From assembly GCA_039707655.1 (NCBI GenBank), contig CM077676.1, forward strand, positions 428,087,379 to 428,151,378: a stretch of 64,000 nucleotides of DNA, in the 5' to 3' direction. Shown piece after piece: positions 46,140 through 57,189 of the stretch. The first letter of the stretch is position 1, and the number at the start of each line of letters is the position of its first letter. The notes beneath the pieces were generated by a model that did not search any database, was not told the DNA's origin, and saw only the letters and a program-made list of their open reading frames with translations. The stretch is from Elymus sibiricus. Taxonomy: Eukaryota > Streptophyta > Magnoliopsida > Poales > Poaceae. Both the position numbers and the translations under genes were made by a program.

Positions 46140-49100
46140 GGGCGAAGGTCTCGTCGAGGTGCTGCGCCTCGCCCAACATCCCGTTCCCCCGTATGGCCGA
46201 CGTGCGAGCCTGGGCCTCGCGATCATTCTCGAGCTAGGTGATCCTTCTGCCGGCATCCGCTAGCTCCTCGGACGCCTTGCCGCGCTCCTCCGCCAGCCAG
46301 CCCAATTCCGCCTGGTGGGCATCCTCCGTCTTGGCCTTCTCGGCCACCAGCCGGTCCACCTCGGCCTGGAGCCGGTCACGGTCGGCGACGGCGCGATCGC
46401 GCTGCTCGCCAGCTTCGGCAAGCCGGCCTCGGAGGCCTGGCACCTCGGCCGCATCAGCTGCGCGACAGGGTTCCCAGTCAGACGCCGGAAGAAAAGATTA
46501 GAAGAAAAAGACAAAGCTCTAAGATTCGACCCGGCTGCTCCGCAGTCCGGCCCGAACCTCGGGGGCTACACCCAGTGGGTGCGCTGGCGCGCCCCCACTG
46601 ATTCAGCAACCAAGATAGCTCTAAGATTCGACCCGGCTGCTCCGCAGTCCGGCCCGAATCTCGGGGGCTACACCCAGTGGGTGCGCTGGCGCGCCCGCAC
46701 TGAAGGCATGCAAGGCGTACCTTGAACCCGGCGTAGCTCCTCTTACTTGGCGACGAGCTGGGTTTTAGCCTCGCGGTACCGCTCCCGGAGCCGGTTGTAC
46801 GCGCTGGCCCGGAGGTCGTACAGATGCTGCGCGCAGACAGAAGATTAGAAGAATGCAAAAGACAAGCTATAAGATTCGACCCGGCTGCTCCGCAGCCCGG
46901 CCGAACCTCGGGGGCTACACCTAGTGGGTGCGTTGGCGCCCCCCCACTGATTCAACAATCGAGGCAAGCAGAGAAGAAAAAACTCACCGCAATCGCCTGC
47001 TCCAGCCTCCGCGCCGCCTCCTACTCTTCCCGGACGAAGGCCTGCAGGCGCTCGCTCCGACCACGAAGCTGCGAGCGCAAGGCATCCGCCGCGTCGTCCT
47101 CCCAGGTTCGCGGCCCGACCACAACCTCACTGGAGCTCGCCCACGGTTGCTGCAGCGCGGTCCCGGCACCGGATCCGCTTCCACCCGGCCGCTCGGGGTT
47201 CGCGGGAGCTTGGGGCGGCACGACCACCAGGGTACCGGCGTCCCCGGTCGCGGCCTCCGGGGCCGGCGTCGGCTGCGCTTGGCCGGACGGTGCGGAGTCC
47301 GCCTCGCGCCTCTCTCCGCCGCCCTCGCCTCCTCCTGCCGGGTCGGCCCGGGGTGGCATGTCCACGACAATGTTCTCATTGACGTCCGACTCGCCGTTGG
47401 CCGGCTCCGTCCGCCCTGCCGGCTCGCCCGCTCCCTCCGGCTGCGGCTCGATGATCGTCACCGCCGGCGCCTAGCCCTCCTCCATCTCCGGCCAGGCCGG
47501 GTCCACGGTGGTCCTGGCCCGCCTGGCAGAAGCCCTCTCCCATGCCCGGGCCGAGGCCTCCTCCATCTCCTTCTCGGCCTCCGCCCGGTCCCGCCAGGCA
47601 GCGCTCGTCGCCGCGTCAAGATCCCAGCCGGACTGACGGGCCTTGAGGTCCTCCTCCGCGGTCCGGTCCGGCTCGCGGTCGATGGCGCTGCTCCGGGTCT
47701 AACTCCAGACGGCCTCGCCCGCCGCGGCCTCTATCGCCGCCACCGCCAATTCAAGAGCCAACCTGTGCACAACAAGTCTATCACCGCGAAGGCACAAGCA
47801 AGAAATCAGAAGAAAAAAAAGACAAGAGACGCTTACCCAATGACCGTCGGTACCTCCCGCCTCTGCCCCACGGACGGGGCGAGTCGGCGCTTCTTCTTCA
47901 CGACGGCCCTCTTGCGCGCCGGATCTGCCGCCGCTGGGCGCTTCGCAGCCGGCCTTCTCTCAACCACCTCCTTCCCATGCGGCCGGCCGTCTTCCGCAGC
48001 CATCTTGGGGGGTCGACGCTGCCGTCCTCCCCGGTCGAGGGCGCTGCACTGCGGGCACCGGTCAGGGCCTCCTCGTCGTCATCCGGCCAGTCTTGCAGTA
48101 GATCTGGGGGCGGAGACTTACCCGCATTCCGCGACCCGCTGGCCGCGGTATCGGCCAGGCGCGCTTCGCCCGCCTCCTCCTCCGCCTCAGCGCCGGCTTC
48201 CTCCATGTCCGAGCCGGGCAGGTCGGCCAGCAGGATCTGGGGATTCGGCCCGTCGTGATTCCGTTGGCTGGCGAATAGCTGCCGCCCCCCCGCGACGTCA
48301 GGACACAAGAATAACGTCGAAGCGTCAAAAAATAACGACCAGGGACTCACCGCCGGCGCCGGGTTCCCCCGGTGATAGGGCTCCTTCCCGAAGCTCCACC
48401 CCTCCTCCTTCAACCCGGCCTTGGAGATGTGGTTCACCCGCTGGGCGATCCCAGCCGGCGTCAGCTCCTCGGTCGACATCCGGGTCGGGTCGTACCGACC
48501 GCTCATATCGCAGATCCGGTGTGCCCGGCACTGCAGCGGCAACACCCGGCGGGCGATGAAGGCCGCGATGAGGTCGGCCGGCTTCAGCCCCTCGCGGTCC
48601 GTCATCTCCCCGACCCGGCGGCAGATGTTCAGGAGCTCCTGCGGAGGCTTCTTGGGGAGGTAGCCCCAGTTCAGCTTCTAGAGCGGCGGCGCGTCAACGA
48701 AAGGCGGAAGGTTGATGACGTCCACCGCCGGGTCGGCGTTCCGGACGTAGAAGAGAGTCGTCTGCCACTTTTTGGCTGAGTCCTCAAGCGGTAGCTTGGG
48801 AAACGGCCCGTTCGGCCGGCCGGTGACCACCGCGGCACCGCAGTCCGACATGACGCCGGCCGACGCCCCCTGCTGCTTGAGGAAGAACATTTTCCCCCAC
48901 AGCTCCACATTCGGCAGCATGCCGAGGTAGCCCTCGCAGAGCATGGCGAAGCCGGCGAACTGCAGCACGGCGTTGGCGCCGAGGTGATGCGGCTGCAGCC
49001 CGAAGAAGTCGAGGAAAGCGCGGAAGAAAAGACTCGCGGGAAGGCCGAGCCCGCGCTCGAAATGAGAATAGAAGACAACATGCTCGCCCGCCCGCGGCTG

Positions 49101-49232
49101 CGGCACCCTCTCTGAGCCGGGCGCGCGCGCGACCAGCGCCTCCGCCGGCGGCAGCCGCGTCGTGTGGCGAAGGTAGCGGATGTTTGTCTCGGTCGTGATA
49201 GAGCCCTCACAAGAGCCTTTCGGCAGCGCCAT
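46140..49232 (-). pseudogene. Antisense gene of the Tat-type element, exons 1-5, Transposase_28-like
   Basis: Exon 1 is 49232-48351, exon 2 48278-47837, exon 3 47762-46988, exon 4 46826-46721 and exon 5 46457-46140, all with GT-AG borders; the last exon is 28195-27141 across the insertion. Exon 1 resembles the plant 'putative gypsy type transposon' domain (Transposase_28, PF04195) known from antisense genes of Tat elements, with VVFYSHFERGLGLP and FRAFLDFFGLQPHHL. Exon 2 ends in a Lys/Arg-rich segment that could be a nuclear localisation signal, in a shifted frame. Exons 3-5 code for acidic and coiled-coil sequence (QAEVDRLVAEKAK). In-frame stops are TAG at 48678, 47699, 47471, 47021 and 46234 and TAA at 46743. 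The gene is dead; its past function is unknown. Confidence 0.75.
46517..46955 (-). repeat. Hairpin-forming repeats in antisense-gene introns
   Basis: Three copies of a unit of about 90 bp (46517-46610, 46617-46701, 46867-46955) share GATTCGACCCGGCTGC, CTCGGGGGCTACACC and AGTGGGTGCG. Each contains an inverted pair (CAGTGGG and CCCACTG, flanking GCGC-rich sequence; less perfect in the second copy) able to form a hairpin. Two copies lie in the intron before exon 5 and one in the intron before exon 4. Confidence 0.7.
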
Positions 49233-49985
49233 TGGGGAGGGTTTTCTACGGGCGAGAAGATGCGGCAATGGAGAAGAGGAGGGAGAGAGAGAGAGCTGCA
49301 CGCTGCGGCCCTCGGGTTGCGACGCGCAGCAGCAGGCGTGGGCAAGGCGTGCGGCGGCGGCAGCACTTCGCTCGGGCGCGGCGGAGAAGAAGCAGAAGCA
49401 GAGGAGAGGCGAGGGGCGGGGGTGTGCGCGGGAGCGTTTTCGCCGCACTCTCCCCTTTTCCTCATTTATAACCGCGAGAGATCGTGGGGGAGTGGGATCG
49501 TTTGCGCCCACGATCCCCACGCCCCCGCACTGTGCGTGCATGTTCCCCACGCACATTTACTGTGCGGGGAAGCGCAACGGCCAAGGGTCGCCGCAGTAAA
49601 TCCCTCGCGCGCAGGCCGAGGGCGCGTCGTGGCGGGCCGGTCCGCAGTCGCGTCCTGTCGCGCGCGTGGGCTGGCAGGCCTCGCCCGCCGCGAAGCAACA
49701 CGTGGCGGTCCGTCAAGCTGCGGCGGGCGCGGATCGTCATGCAAAGCAAGACTCGTCCGGCGGACGTTTCCATTTCCCGCCCAGGCCGGGGTGCCGCGAC
49801 CCGGCCTCCGGAAGCCGGCACCAAGCGGGTGTTCCCGGCGACCGCTGCCGCGTTGCCGACGCGCGTACGGGCGGAGCCGCTCGTCCGGGCTCCCGCACCT
49901 CACCAACAAATCGACTCCTCAGGGGGGTAAGCTGCGAAGGCCCCCCTACCTGAGGCCGGCGAACCTTCACAGCTTCAGGGACTAT
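49233..49985 (-). promoter_or_regulatory. Probable antisense promoter with TATA box at 49464-49470
   Basis: On the minus strand TATAAAT (plus-strand ATTTATA at 49464-49470) lies about 232 bases before the antisense start codon, leaving a GA-rich leader of about 200 bases. Upstream sequence contains direct repeats of CCCACG blocks. The strip 49600-49985 then leads into the 3' LTR; its expected polypurine tract (CTTCAGGGACTAT at 49973) is poor and may have decayed. Confidence 0.55.
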
Positions 49986-50833
49986 TGTCGGGGGGATGAT
50001 CCCCGGGTAGGCCACGGAGCCCGGATCCCCCTTTCTTTTCAAAACATCGGGGCGGGGCAAGCCCCTCAATCCGACTGGACTACGCGGCGGCTCCCCAGCG
50101 CGAGCCGGCTCGGCATGGCGACCCGGCCTGGCCGGCTGGCCCATGCCGGCTGGCCGCTAGGGGGCAAGCCCTCACGATGAGACAGGCATGGCGACAGCAC
50201 TCCCGCCTTTACCCCGGCCCTGGCGGGCGTGGCGACAGCATTCCCTGCAGCCCCGCCCGGGGCGGGCGGTATCCGGGCGGCACGATCCTGTTGCTGGGTG
50301 GCGCCGACCGACATATGACGAACGACAAGACCTGACGCAGTGCCGCGCTGCCGACCGAACCCGTGCCCAGCGGACCCGGCGCACCCGGCGGACCCGGCGC
50401 ACCTGGCGGACCCGGCGGACCCGGCGACCCGGCGGCCCCCACCGCCGGCTCCTAGACGATGACACCAGGGCCCCGCGCCCGTGCATCTTTACTCATGTAA
50501 CCCTGGGGGTCGGCCTATAAGACCCCCCAGGAGGCTTCCATGCAGGGGGGGTTCGCTCTCTCTTAGCCTGGGACCTGGGTTGATCTCAGTACACAGCACG
50601 CACACACACTCACAGGAGAGGAAGAATGGAGGTCTAGCTCCTTCCTCCTCCTCCGCTCAAACAGCTTCAGGAGCAACCTTGTAGCCCTTGCGTTTTCCAT
50701 ACACCATACACCTGGGTACGTCTCGTGTCCCGCACTTGCGCGCGCCAACCTCGCCTTCGGAATCCACCGGCGTCCTCTCGTAACCCCACCTTTTTAGCCA
50801 TCTTATGGCATCTGCCGTGAGAACACCACGACT
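49986..50833 (+). repeat. 3' LTR of the Tat-type element
   Basis: The 848-bp copy is collinear with 19763-20624 except for small indels, carries the same TATAAGA box (50516-50522) and ends CACGACT with the last base mutated. GTTAT follows at 50834-50838, the right target duplication. Confidence 0.92.
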
Positions 50834-50838
50834 GTTAT

Positions 50839-51771
50839 CTTCTATTTTTTGGTTTTTTATTTCCATTTTTTGTTTTTAAATTAGTACAATACATATCTAT
50901 TTTTTTAACACAAGTTGTACATTTTATACATGCGGAACATTTTTTGTGATACAAGTTGAATACTTTTCAAATACATGATGAACATTTTTTAATACATGTT
51001 AAACATTATTCAAACACACGTACGAAATATTTTTTTTCAAAACTACGTGAAGATTACTTGACATTGTATACATTTTTCTAAATGTCACATACATATTTTG
51101 AATAGTATAGAACAATTTCTAAAAAATATCTGAACATTTTTTTTAATTGTATAAATATTTATTTTATATGTCACAAATATTTTTTTAAATGTGTGAATAT
51201 TTTTTAATTGTCACGAGAACTTCACATTGATTGATCGGCTGTTGTAATGTGAAGTATCCAACTAGAGCAGTAGCTACTCGCGGATGCATACTGGGACCTC
51301 CAACTAGCTACCGCGCACGGACGAGCATCTATCGATGGGGCTCTGTAATACGAAATCTCCCACACGATTGTGCAATTACAGCGCACGAGCATCGACAGAG
51401 TCTCACGTCGATCGATCAGGGGTTGTAATGAGAAATTCTCCCACGATCTCGCAAACTACCCAGGAATGTCGCTTAGGACGACCACCAACCGTATACCGAG
51501 TGAGGCGGAATTCACGCCAAAAAATTCTCGCCCTCACTTATATCACAAATTTTTAAGGCATGGAAGGTCAAAAGAATGTCATCTAGGTGCGTTTCCCAGC
51601 ATGAAAGTTTCAAAAAAAAAATGTTATAATTATTTTTCAGTAAGTATGTGCTCAACACATCCATGACAATACGTGTTTCTCCAGTGTTTTTCTCATAGAA
51701 GTCTCACCTCCATGACATAAAGTATTTTCATTCGGGAAAAAATGTCACAGATGTGTCTTTTTCTTGTAGTG
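50839..51771. mobile_element. AT-rich DNA ending in a CACTA-type right terminus
   Basis: The stretch from 50839 to 51225 is T/A-rich with repeated GAACATTTTTT-type motifs. 51230-51500 has a weak tandem pattern (GTAATGTGAAG, GTAATACGAAA, GTAATGAGAAA about 80-100 bases apart). It ends TTTTTCTTGTAGTG at 51771, the inverse of CACTACAAGAAAAA, a common Triticeae CACTA-type end. I could not find a matching left end, so the element is truncated or displaced. Confidence 0.4.
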
Positions 51772-51839
51772 ATGTTGACATATGTTCTTGAGCTCCTTGA
51801 TACACACCGGCTTAGTTAAATAGTGACATGCCTCATGAG

Positions 51840-53249
51840 TGTTGGAAATATGCCCTAGAGGCAATAATAAAGTTGTTATTATAATATTTCCTTGTTCTTG
51901 ATAAGTGTTTATTCCCCATGCTATAATTGCATTAACCAAAAACTCAATTACATGCGTGGATACATAAACAAATAATGTGTTCCTAGTAAGCATCTACTAG
52001 ACTAGCTCGTTGATTAAAGATGGTTAAGGTTTCCTAACCATGAACATGAGTTGTCATTTAATAACGAGGTCATATCATTAGTTGAATGATGTGATGGACA
52101 GACCCAATCATAAGCTTAGCATCTGATCGTGTCACTAAGTTTAAATTGCTGTAACTTTCTTAATGTCAAGTATCTGTTCCTTAGACCATGAGATCATGCC
52201 ACTCCCTAGTACCGGAAGAATGTTTTGTGGGCATCAACCGTCACTTTGTAACTGGTTGATTATAAAGGTGCTCTTCAGGTATCTCGGAAGGTACTATTTG
52301 GGTTGCATGGATCAAGACTGGGATTTGTCACTCCATATGACTGAGAGATATCTCTGGGCCCTCTCGGTAATACAACATCCTAAGTAGCTTGCAGGCATGT
52401 GACTAATGTGTTTGGTCATGGGGATATTGTATTACGGAATGAGTAAAGAGAACTTGCCGGTAACAAGATTGAACTAGGTATGGTGATACCGACGATCGAA
52501 TCTCGGGCAAGTAACATATCACCAGACAAAGGGAATTTTATACGGGACTATCTGAATCCTTGACATCGTGGTTCAACCGATGAAATATCTTTGTGGAATA
52601 TGCGGGAACCATTATGGGTATCCATGGTCCCGCTATTAGTTATTGATCGGAGAGGAGTCTTGATCATGTCCACATATTCTCGAACCCGTAGGTCACACAC
52701 TTAACTTTCGATCTTGCTAGGGTTTGATGAGATAATAAGACGGTGTTATCAAATTTTGATTCGGAGTCTCGGATGGGATCCCGGACATCACGAGGAGCTT
52801 CGGAATGGTCCGGAGACAAAAAAAGCATATGTGGAAAGTATTTTCGGGGTTACCGAGTAAGTTCAGGATTTTTCGGTATTGCACCGGGAAGGTTCTAGAA
52901 GGTTCCAGAGTGGGACACACCTGCGTGGAGGGACCCACATGGACGTGGGTGGTGGGCCAAGGCGCCACACCTCTGGTCCATGCGCGCAAAATCCCCCCCC
53001 CCCTTAAAGGAATAGGATCAAATCCCGAAGAGATAAGATCAAGATCCCTAAAAAGGAGGGATCACGATCGGTGGGGAAGGAAGGAGTAGATTTACTTCCT
53101 CCCCCCCTTTGGTGCATAGCCCCTAGAGGCTTGGATGAGGGGCCAAGCCTCCCCCCACACCTATAAATAGAGGAGGGAGGGGCTGGCCGCAGGACCTCAC
53201 ACCCCGTTTGCTAGCCGCCTCCCTCTCGTTCCATACACCCCTCATCCGC
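51840..53249 (+). mobile_element. Truncated BARE/Angela-like copia LTR
   Basis: It begins TGTTGGAAATATGCCCTAGAGG, the typical start of this copia family, and contains TATAAATAG at 53162-53170. Read inversely, the solo LTR at 59501-61395 shares this layout. The segment after the TATA box that should run about 600 bases to an ACA end is missing from about 53200-53250 onward, so only the 5' three quarters remain. It may have been cut by the next element. Confidence 0.75.
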
Positions 53250-54148
53250 CACTGGTACAGTGAGCTGCTATACAAACGGTTTTTACCCCCTTTCCGCGAC
53301 AGAGTTTTAAACCGTCGCCTTGCCTGTGTCTGTGATAGGGAGGCCTTCCCACACGACCCAGAAACCGTCGGCGATAGGGAGCACGCAAGCATACGTTTCG
53401 CAGAACTAAGCGTATGCGATGTCCACATCTTTCCCAAACACTCCGTCCTTGCTACTCGTGTGTGCTCGCATTACCATCGCACTCGGTATTCTGTGGTGCA
53501 ACATTTACGATGCTCACCCCATCACAAACAGTTCACGATTGTACACCGTATGCGAAGCTTGAATATATCCCACACATTTGTATGTACATAAACGTTTGAG
53601 ATGTATAAAATGTCCCAAACGATTCATCCGTATTACCTGTGTCGGATGAAGGCCTATCACACGCGTTCTTCTATGAGCAAACGTTTATGATGCACACGAC
53701 ATCATAAACAGTTCATAATTGCCTAGCGTGTGTGATAAGGTGACTTTCACAAACATTTATTAAGAAGGAACTATGTGCGCTGTTGTCGTTAATCTCACAC
53801 GTTTTTTCTTGTCTGGTCGTGTCTGCAGTAGAGTTTCATCGCACACGTAATGATCTAAGAAACGTGTCTGATCTTCACGTTTATCACAGACGTTTTGCTT
53901 TCACAAACCGTGTGCAGTGTAATGGCCTGCAGATCATAATTTATCCCTAATTTAATCCCTGCATTTAAAATTCACAGAATTTGAAATTGAAACAGATTTT
54001 CAATATGAAAGTAGGCAATCACTTATTTCATATCGAACCATGTTTATTACAAATACAAGTTCAAGGACGAATGCATAATTCGATGCACAGATACATATAC
54101 TGAAGAACTACAGAAGCAGCAAGTAAAGAATGATGAACCACAGTTATA

Positions 54149-56330
54149 CTAAAGACTGTAAAGAGAGAGGTGGAAGACATTCTGGTTGCTGGAGAAGGTG
54201 AAGAGGAATGCCCATATTGTGCCCTCATCCATGCCTAATGCGCGCACGACTCTAGGCCAACCCCTTGTGATGGTCGCCCGCCCATCCTTCACTTTCTTCA
54301 TTAGGACTTCTCGATGCTCATTGTAGTCTCGATGAAATACTTTAACCTTCATTGCATGTCCACCAATCATGTACTTTGCGAGGTAATATTGAGTAAACTG
54401 CTTTGGGAACCACTGCAAACGAAAAAGATTCAGACATTGTTGTCTAACAACTCATTATGGGCAGTAAAAAGAGAAGGCTACAGAGTTCGTAGTTACCATC
54501 CTACAGCTCACTGTTGTGTTGGATAGAGCGTAGACAAATAATTTAATTGCCATCAGTCGTATCTTTTTGCTAATAATTCTTATCAGTTTCCTCACTTGAT
54601 GCTGGTTCATGAATATCTCATTGCCCCATACGCAAAAAGGGTCGAGGCGTGGATCTTTGCCTAGGACATATGTACCTACAAGCAACAAGTCAATATTAGA
54701 AGCTAAAAAGTGTCCAGCCGTGGATCTGTATGCACTACATTATGGAACGGAGGCAGTATAAGCCGAGGGATGAAACTAACCTCGGTGGAAAATGCTGGCC
54801 ACTCCCGTTGTTGTCCTGTGTAAGTACGTGGAAAGGCGTGATAAGTACTACATGCTTAACATCAACCAAATATAGCCATGGTAAACGACAACATCTTAAA
54901 ATGACAGCTTGAATGTGTTGGTTTCAGCATGCTGTTAAAGCAGATAAAAAATGGAAGGGAATGTTAACTACAACAGGCTTAACAGGGACCAAATATTGTA
55001 ATTCAAACTAGTACTGTTGAAAATGAATAGAACGTAACTCATGCTTAAACATCACACTGCATAAATGTGTAAAATTGAAATAAAGGGCATGTGTTAACTT
55101 CACCAGGCATAACAGGAACCAAATATAGCCGTTCAAACTGGTATTGATGAAATCGAACTGCACAGTTCATACTTGCACATAATGAACATCACATTGTGAA
55201 TAACTAAAATAAACAAGGCATATATGCTCACTATAACAACCTAATATAGCCATTGAAAACTGGACAGAGGCTCAGTGCAACCAACCTAACAAGCAAATAC
55301 AGATAAACAAGGCATCTGCTTGAAAACTGGACAAAGGCTCACTGCAACCAACCTAACAAGCAAATACAAATAAACAAGGCATCTGCTTGAAAACTGGACA
55401 AATGCTCACTGCAACCAACCTAACAACCAAATATAGATAAACAGGGCATCTGCTTGAAAATTGGGCAATTGCTCATTGCAACCAACCTAACAACCAAATA
55501 CAGATAAACATGGCATCTTCTTGAAAACTGGGCAAATGCTCACTGCAACCAACCTAACAACCAAATACAGATAAACAAGGCATCTACTCACTATAAACAA
55601 CCAAATATAGCCATTCGTGAAACTGAAGTGGACAATTCATACTTAAACATCAGATAGCCCTATTTAACATTACATTTTTGCATAACTGAAATAATTAAAC
55701 ACGGCACAGTTAAAACATCGCATGGCAAAAGCTACTACAACAATGGGTACGAGTTAGCTAGCTAGACAAAGTAAGATTTGCTTATAGGATATTGCCTCAC
55801 TTGTCATGGACGGGATCCTTCCAGTTGGAAGAGCACAGACCCAGGGTGTGCACCCTGATGTCGTAGATGGGCTATCTTACCTTGGAAGAGGCGTAGTGGG
55901 TGCCCTTCGCATGGTCGTGGTTGATGAGATCTGACTTGGTAGCTGAGGATCCCAAGCCACCGCCGTAGAACGTGTCCTTCAGAAATGACATAATGGGCTC
56001 GATGGCGTACAAGGATCGCAAATCCTTGACCGCGAGGTGGAGGAGATCAGCGGCGGGGCTTTCGAAGAGATTGAGAGCGGTTGAACCAGAGGCGTTGGGG
56101 ATGGACCACTTAACCTGTGACATAGCCCGCGTGAAGCCTTCGCTGTCGATGAGCTTGATGTCGTAGCCGGCTATCCTGAGATTCAGTAATATGCGAGCCC
56201 GCTGACGTGAAGCCTTCGCCATGGCGACGTAGTCAACGTCCTTGCCGGCTTCCGCAGCGAGGTGTTCCTCCGGGATCGACAGGTCGGCACGAACGGCGGC
56301 CACCTCGACATCGTCCGGCGAAGAGGCCAT
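54149..56330 (-). CDS. B3-domain protein gene, multi-exon, probably transposon-carried
   Basis: Supported exon-like segments on the minus strand are 56330-55881 (150 residues starting MASSPDDVEV), 54815-54781, 54675-54497 and 54412-54149, each with GT-AG borders. The last three join in frame and end at a stop at 54149. The last exon resembles the second half of a plant B3 DNA-binding domain: ATITRGWPRVVRALGMDEG followed by alternating strands FLFTF and FHLSLYSL. The exon before it is basic (VRKLIRIISKKIRLMAIK). The first exon ends in a phase that does not fit the second, so an exon may be missing from my model or the gene is broken. B3 proteins bind DNA in the nucleus; here the target is unknown. 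Its place amid subterminal repeats suggests capture by, or domestication within, a DNA transposon. Confidence 0.5.
55257..55590 (+). repeat. 67-bp minisatellite in a B3-gene intron
   Basis: Five consecutive copies of about 67 bp share GCAACCAACCTAACAA, AATACAGATAAACA and GGCATCTGCTTG with a few changes each; further decayed fragments lie at 55040-55250 and 55590-55620. Confidence 0.85.
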
Positions 56331-57189
56331 GATAGACCTCCTTTTGGCCGTACGCTCCTCGGGCTCCCCGGGATATGTGGTCGGGCTTAGGCTGCGAATC
56401 TCTAGAGTAGGGGATGGGGATATGGGGGAGGGACACCGCAGGCCTCATCTAAAAACTCAGGGCGGCAAGGGTATGGGAATCGGTGGTTAACCTGAACTTA
56501 TCTAATCTAGGAGGCACGGGCAGACTGGCAGGGGTTGGTGGCGGCGGCGGCGAGCTAGGGTTCGAGCGGGGGGGGGTAGACTGTGGAGGGGGGACGGAGG
56601 GCGGGTGGTGTTTGAGGATATGCCGCGGCTACTGAAAATTTTAGTAATGGTGGGTGGAGATGGTGGTGGACGAGGGAGGGCGACGGTTCAAATGCCTCGG
56701 CTACTGGAATTTTATTATGATGTTAGTGGTGGAGGAGTGAGGGTGACGGTTGAAATACCACAGCAACTAAAATTTGGGTAAAGAAAATGAAGCGGGGTGG
56801 GAGCAACCAAGATCGCACACGGTCCAAACATAATGATTGTGTACGATAATAAGGAAAAGCCGCGGAACCACCAATTGTTGCATCGCTCAAGGCGGTTAGC
56901 TTTTTTTTTAGATTTCTAGCTAGCTGGTTTATCGCACACGGTTCGTCCTAATTTTCAGACGCATACGTGGAATTCATCCTAAATATCATGTACACATTAC
57001 CCCTTCACCCTTGTTGGCGCTTGCGAAGTCGTGGCGATTTTACAGGGCACGAGCTTCGCACACGGTTAAGCTAGTGCACCTGTGTCCGTTGAGTGTACGT
57101 TCACACGCAGTTTTTCATTCGAGGCATTTGCTATTTTATATAGCACCATTTGGCAACAAAAAAACGCGAGAGAGGGTAAGAACACAACC

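Larger units (their letters stand above)
19763..50833 (+). mobile_element. Tat-type Ty3/gypsy retrotransposon, 31 kb with nested insertion
   Basis: The LTRs at 19763-20624 and 49986-50833 are direct copies starting TGTCGGGGGGATGATCCCCGG, and the element is bounded by GTTAT at 19758-19762 and 50834-50838. Order inside: tRNA-Lys primer site, gag, protease, reverse transcriptase, RNase H, a second archaeal-type RNase H, a repetitive linker, integrase, then an antisense gene before the 3' LTR. Two RNase H domains and an antisense gene with a Transposase_28-like domain are known traits of the Tat lineage. Without the 17,857-bp insert at 28272-46128 and its duplicated 5 bases, it is about 13.2 kb. 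All coding frames are broken, so it is no longer autonomous. Confidence 0.93.

Noticed and set aside
53250..53262. CACTGGTACAGTG as a definite CACTA terminus
   Set aside because: It is itself a palindrome, and no inverse partner or 3-bp duplication was found at the far side, so it is used only as a tentative border.
55872..56490. Plus-strand frames opposite the first B3-gene exon
   Set aside because: Short, without a domain, and opposite a longer minus-strand frame with a supported donor site.
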